Source: Comamonadaceae bacterium (GTDB taxonomy: Bacteria; Pseudomonadota; Gammaproteobacteria; Burkholderiales; Burkholderiaceae_C). From it: a DNA stretch of 9,831 nucleotides. A program made the translations under genes and the position numbers. The notes beneath the pieces were generated by a model. The model ran no database searches and was not told the DNA's origin. It saw nothing but the letters and a program-made list of their open reading frames with translations. Below are positions 9,257-9,831 of this stretch, one piece after another (position 1 is the stretch's first letter; each line of letters opens with the position of its first letter). Location: positions 1 to 9,831 of the forward strand of contig CANGMW010000080.1 in assembly GCA_947454695.1 (NCBI GenBank), read 5' to 3'.

Positions 9257-9496
9257 TTGCACGTGAGCCTCACAACAGCAAGCCGATAGGCTGGGCAAGG
9301 GCAGTCAGATCGCAAGGTCAGGCTGTCCAGGCTGTGGGGTAATTTCATTCGGCTGGGTGGGCGTTGGGTAACTTAGCGCGCACCAAGATAATAGGTTGCT
9401 GGCGTCTTGTAGAGCGTGCCACTGCGCGCTACAAGGAGCGAGACTCAAATCAGACGGCTACACATGTAGAACTGTTCGAAGAAGGCTTGCGGACGC

Positions 9497-9522
9497 GGGT
9501 TCAAATCCCGCCAGCTCCACCA
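9497..9522 (+). other. Possible integration (att) core at the tmRNA 3' end
   Basis: The T-arm to CCA segment of ssrA is a known target of tyrosine recombinases. An integrase-like fragment begins about 185 bases downstream, so this end may be an attL or attR core. No second copy of the segment is present in the window, so the assignment is inference. Confidence 0.3.
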
Positions 9523-9533
9523 TATCGCCATCC

Positions 9534-9573
9534 AATGGCGTCCGATAGACCTGTCGGACGCCATTTTTATTTA
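9534..9573 (+). terminator. Intrinsic terminator of ssrA
   Basis: AATGGCGTCCGA (9534-9545) pairs perfectly with TCGGACGCCATT (9554-9565) around TAGACCTG, followed by TTTTTATTTATT. It begins 12 bases after the tmRNA CCA end. Confidence 0.93.
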
Positions 9574-9666
9574 TTGAAATCCATAGGCCACGTAATTTTC
9601 CGGGGCTAGGCCAGCCCTGTTTGGCCACTTCCAGACGATGGACGGTGTGTATGTTGGGGTGCAAGG

Positions 9667-9705
9667 CCAAATTTGGTGTAACAATTCGTTCCTGTGCCCC
9701 GAATT
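9667..9705. repeat. Palindrome and inverted repeat upstream of the integrase fragment
   Basis: CCAAATTTGG (9667-9676) is a perfect 10-base palindrome. AATTCG (9683-9688) and CGAATT (9700-9705) form a second inverted repeat with an 11-base spacer. Both lie in the gene-free 9574-9707 stretch between the ssrA terminator and the integrase-like fragment, where I see no gene. Operator or recombinase-binding roles are speculative. Confidence 0.3.
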
Positions 9706-9707
9706 AA

Positions 9708-9831
9708 TTGCAGAAGGCTTGCACGCGCACCGACAAGGCGTGCCGTAAAACCATCTGCCCAGCGGGAAAACATTCATTCACATCGCTGATGCGGCCAGCT
9801 TGTACTTGCAGGTCGATGGGTGCTCGTACTC
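9708..9831 (+). pseudogene. Tyrosine recombinase/integrase N-terminal arm-binding domain, frameshifted and cut by the window edge
   Basis: I read this as the start of a P4-type phage integrase (arm-DNA-binding, DUF4102-like). One plus-strand frame gives TRTDKACRKTICPAGK (codons about 9723-9770), matching the family opening of the form LTDxACRxAKCPxGK. The match then continues in the -1 frame as TFIHIADAASLYLQVDG (from 9770), matching the family segment of the form xxxADAGGLYLEV. The six residues between GK and DA have the usual family spacing if the frames are joined. A TAA at 9705-9707 closes the first frame upstream, so the only start would be TTG at 9708, with no ribosome binding site; the second frame has its own TAA at 9746-9748. 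It is therefore probably a decayed copy, unless the GGGAAAA at 9764-9770 supports frameshifting. Position just after ssrA fits an integrated element. Identification is from remembered family patterns. Confidence 0.55.

Larger units (their letters stand above)
9134..9522 (+). ncRNA. ssrA: Transfer-messenger RNA (tmRNA)
   Basis: Rescues stalled ribosomes with SmpB and tags the nascent chain for proteolysis. The 5' end GGGGCTG (9134-9140) pairs with CAGCTCC (9512-9518 region) as a seven-pair acceptor stem with one G-U, followed by discriminator A and encoded CCA (9520-9522). The diagnostic GGTTTCGACG follows the 5' arm, and the T-arm GCGGG-TTCAAAT-CCCGC lies near the 3' end. The length, 389 bases, is usual for a one-piece betaproteobacterial tmRNA. 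The resume codon is GCA at 9224. It is only 18 bases past the phosphatase stop and is closed by a strong terminator. The acceptor/T-arm region is a common integration site for islands. Confidence 0.97.

Noticed and set aside
9364..9609. 81-codon plus-strand frame over the tmRNA 3' half
   Set aside because: It lies in the structured RNA gene and terminator, with no coding support.
9458..9670. 70-codon minus-strand frame containing VELAGFEPASA
   Set aside because: This peptide is the well-known spurious translation of the antisense of tmRNA/tRNA 3' ends; it overlaps ssrA and its terminator.
9704..9831. Minus-strand frame entering from the right edge (VRAPIDLQVQAGR... ending at TAA 9704)
   Set aside because: It looked like the C-terminus of a convergent gene, but the plus strand gives a better match to integrase N-termini; the minus reading is probably its shadow. 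Downstream sequence would decide.

Overview
The window looks like core chromosome of a betaproteobacterium in Burkholderiales, most likely Comamonadaceae. The evidence is the GC-rich coding style, the block gyrA-serC-pheA-tyrA-aroA facing away from ompA-ubiG-HAD phosphatase-ssrA, and a tmRNA tag ending in ANDERFALAA. Family and genus are inferred from remembered protein similarity, not from a search.

Left two thirds, minus strand (1-6803): gyrA, serC, pheA, tyrA and the first 355 codons of aroA run leftwards in a very tight series. The gyrA stop and serC start share one base, and the other gaps are 12, 6 and 26 bases, so this reads as one operon. It joins DNA gyrase subunit A to serine/PLP synthesis (SerC) and to the chorismate branch: AroA makes EPSP, PheA makes prephenate and phenylpyruvate, and TyrA commits to tyrosine. 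AroA runs off the left edge.

The divergent intergenic region (6804-7049) holds a gyrA promoter candidate on the minus strand and an ompA promoter candidate on the plus strand. The ompA leader has two hairpin-plus-T6 elements ahead of a strong ribosome binding site.

Right third, plus strand (7050-9522): an OmpA/Pal-type peptidoglycan-binding lipoprotein with its own intrinsic terminator; ubiG (ubiquinone O-methyltransferase) overlapped by a HAD phosphatase best read as MupP (MurNAc-6-phosphate phosphatase, often labelled gph); then the tmRNA gene ssrA with a strong terminator. The ssrA promoter overlaps the end of the phosphatase gene.

Right edge (9574-9831): GC content falls and no intact gene is visible. 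The plus strand encodes what looks like the N-terminal arm domain of a tyrosine recombinase, split by a -1 frameshift at a GGGAAAA heptamer. Because the 3' end of ssrA is a classic integration target, this edge is probably the junction of an integrated, possibly decayed, genomic island. This is the only accessory-looking part of the window. Everything else is conserved housekeeping, and I see no clearly new system within these bounds.
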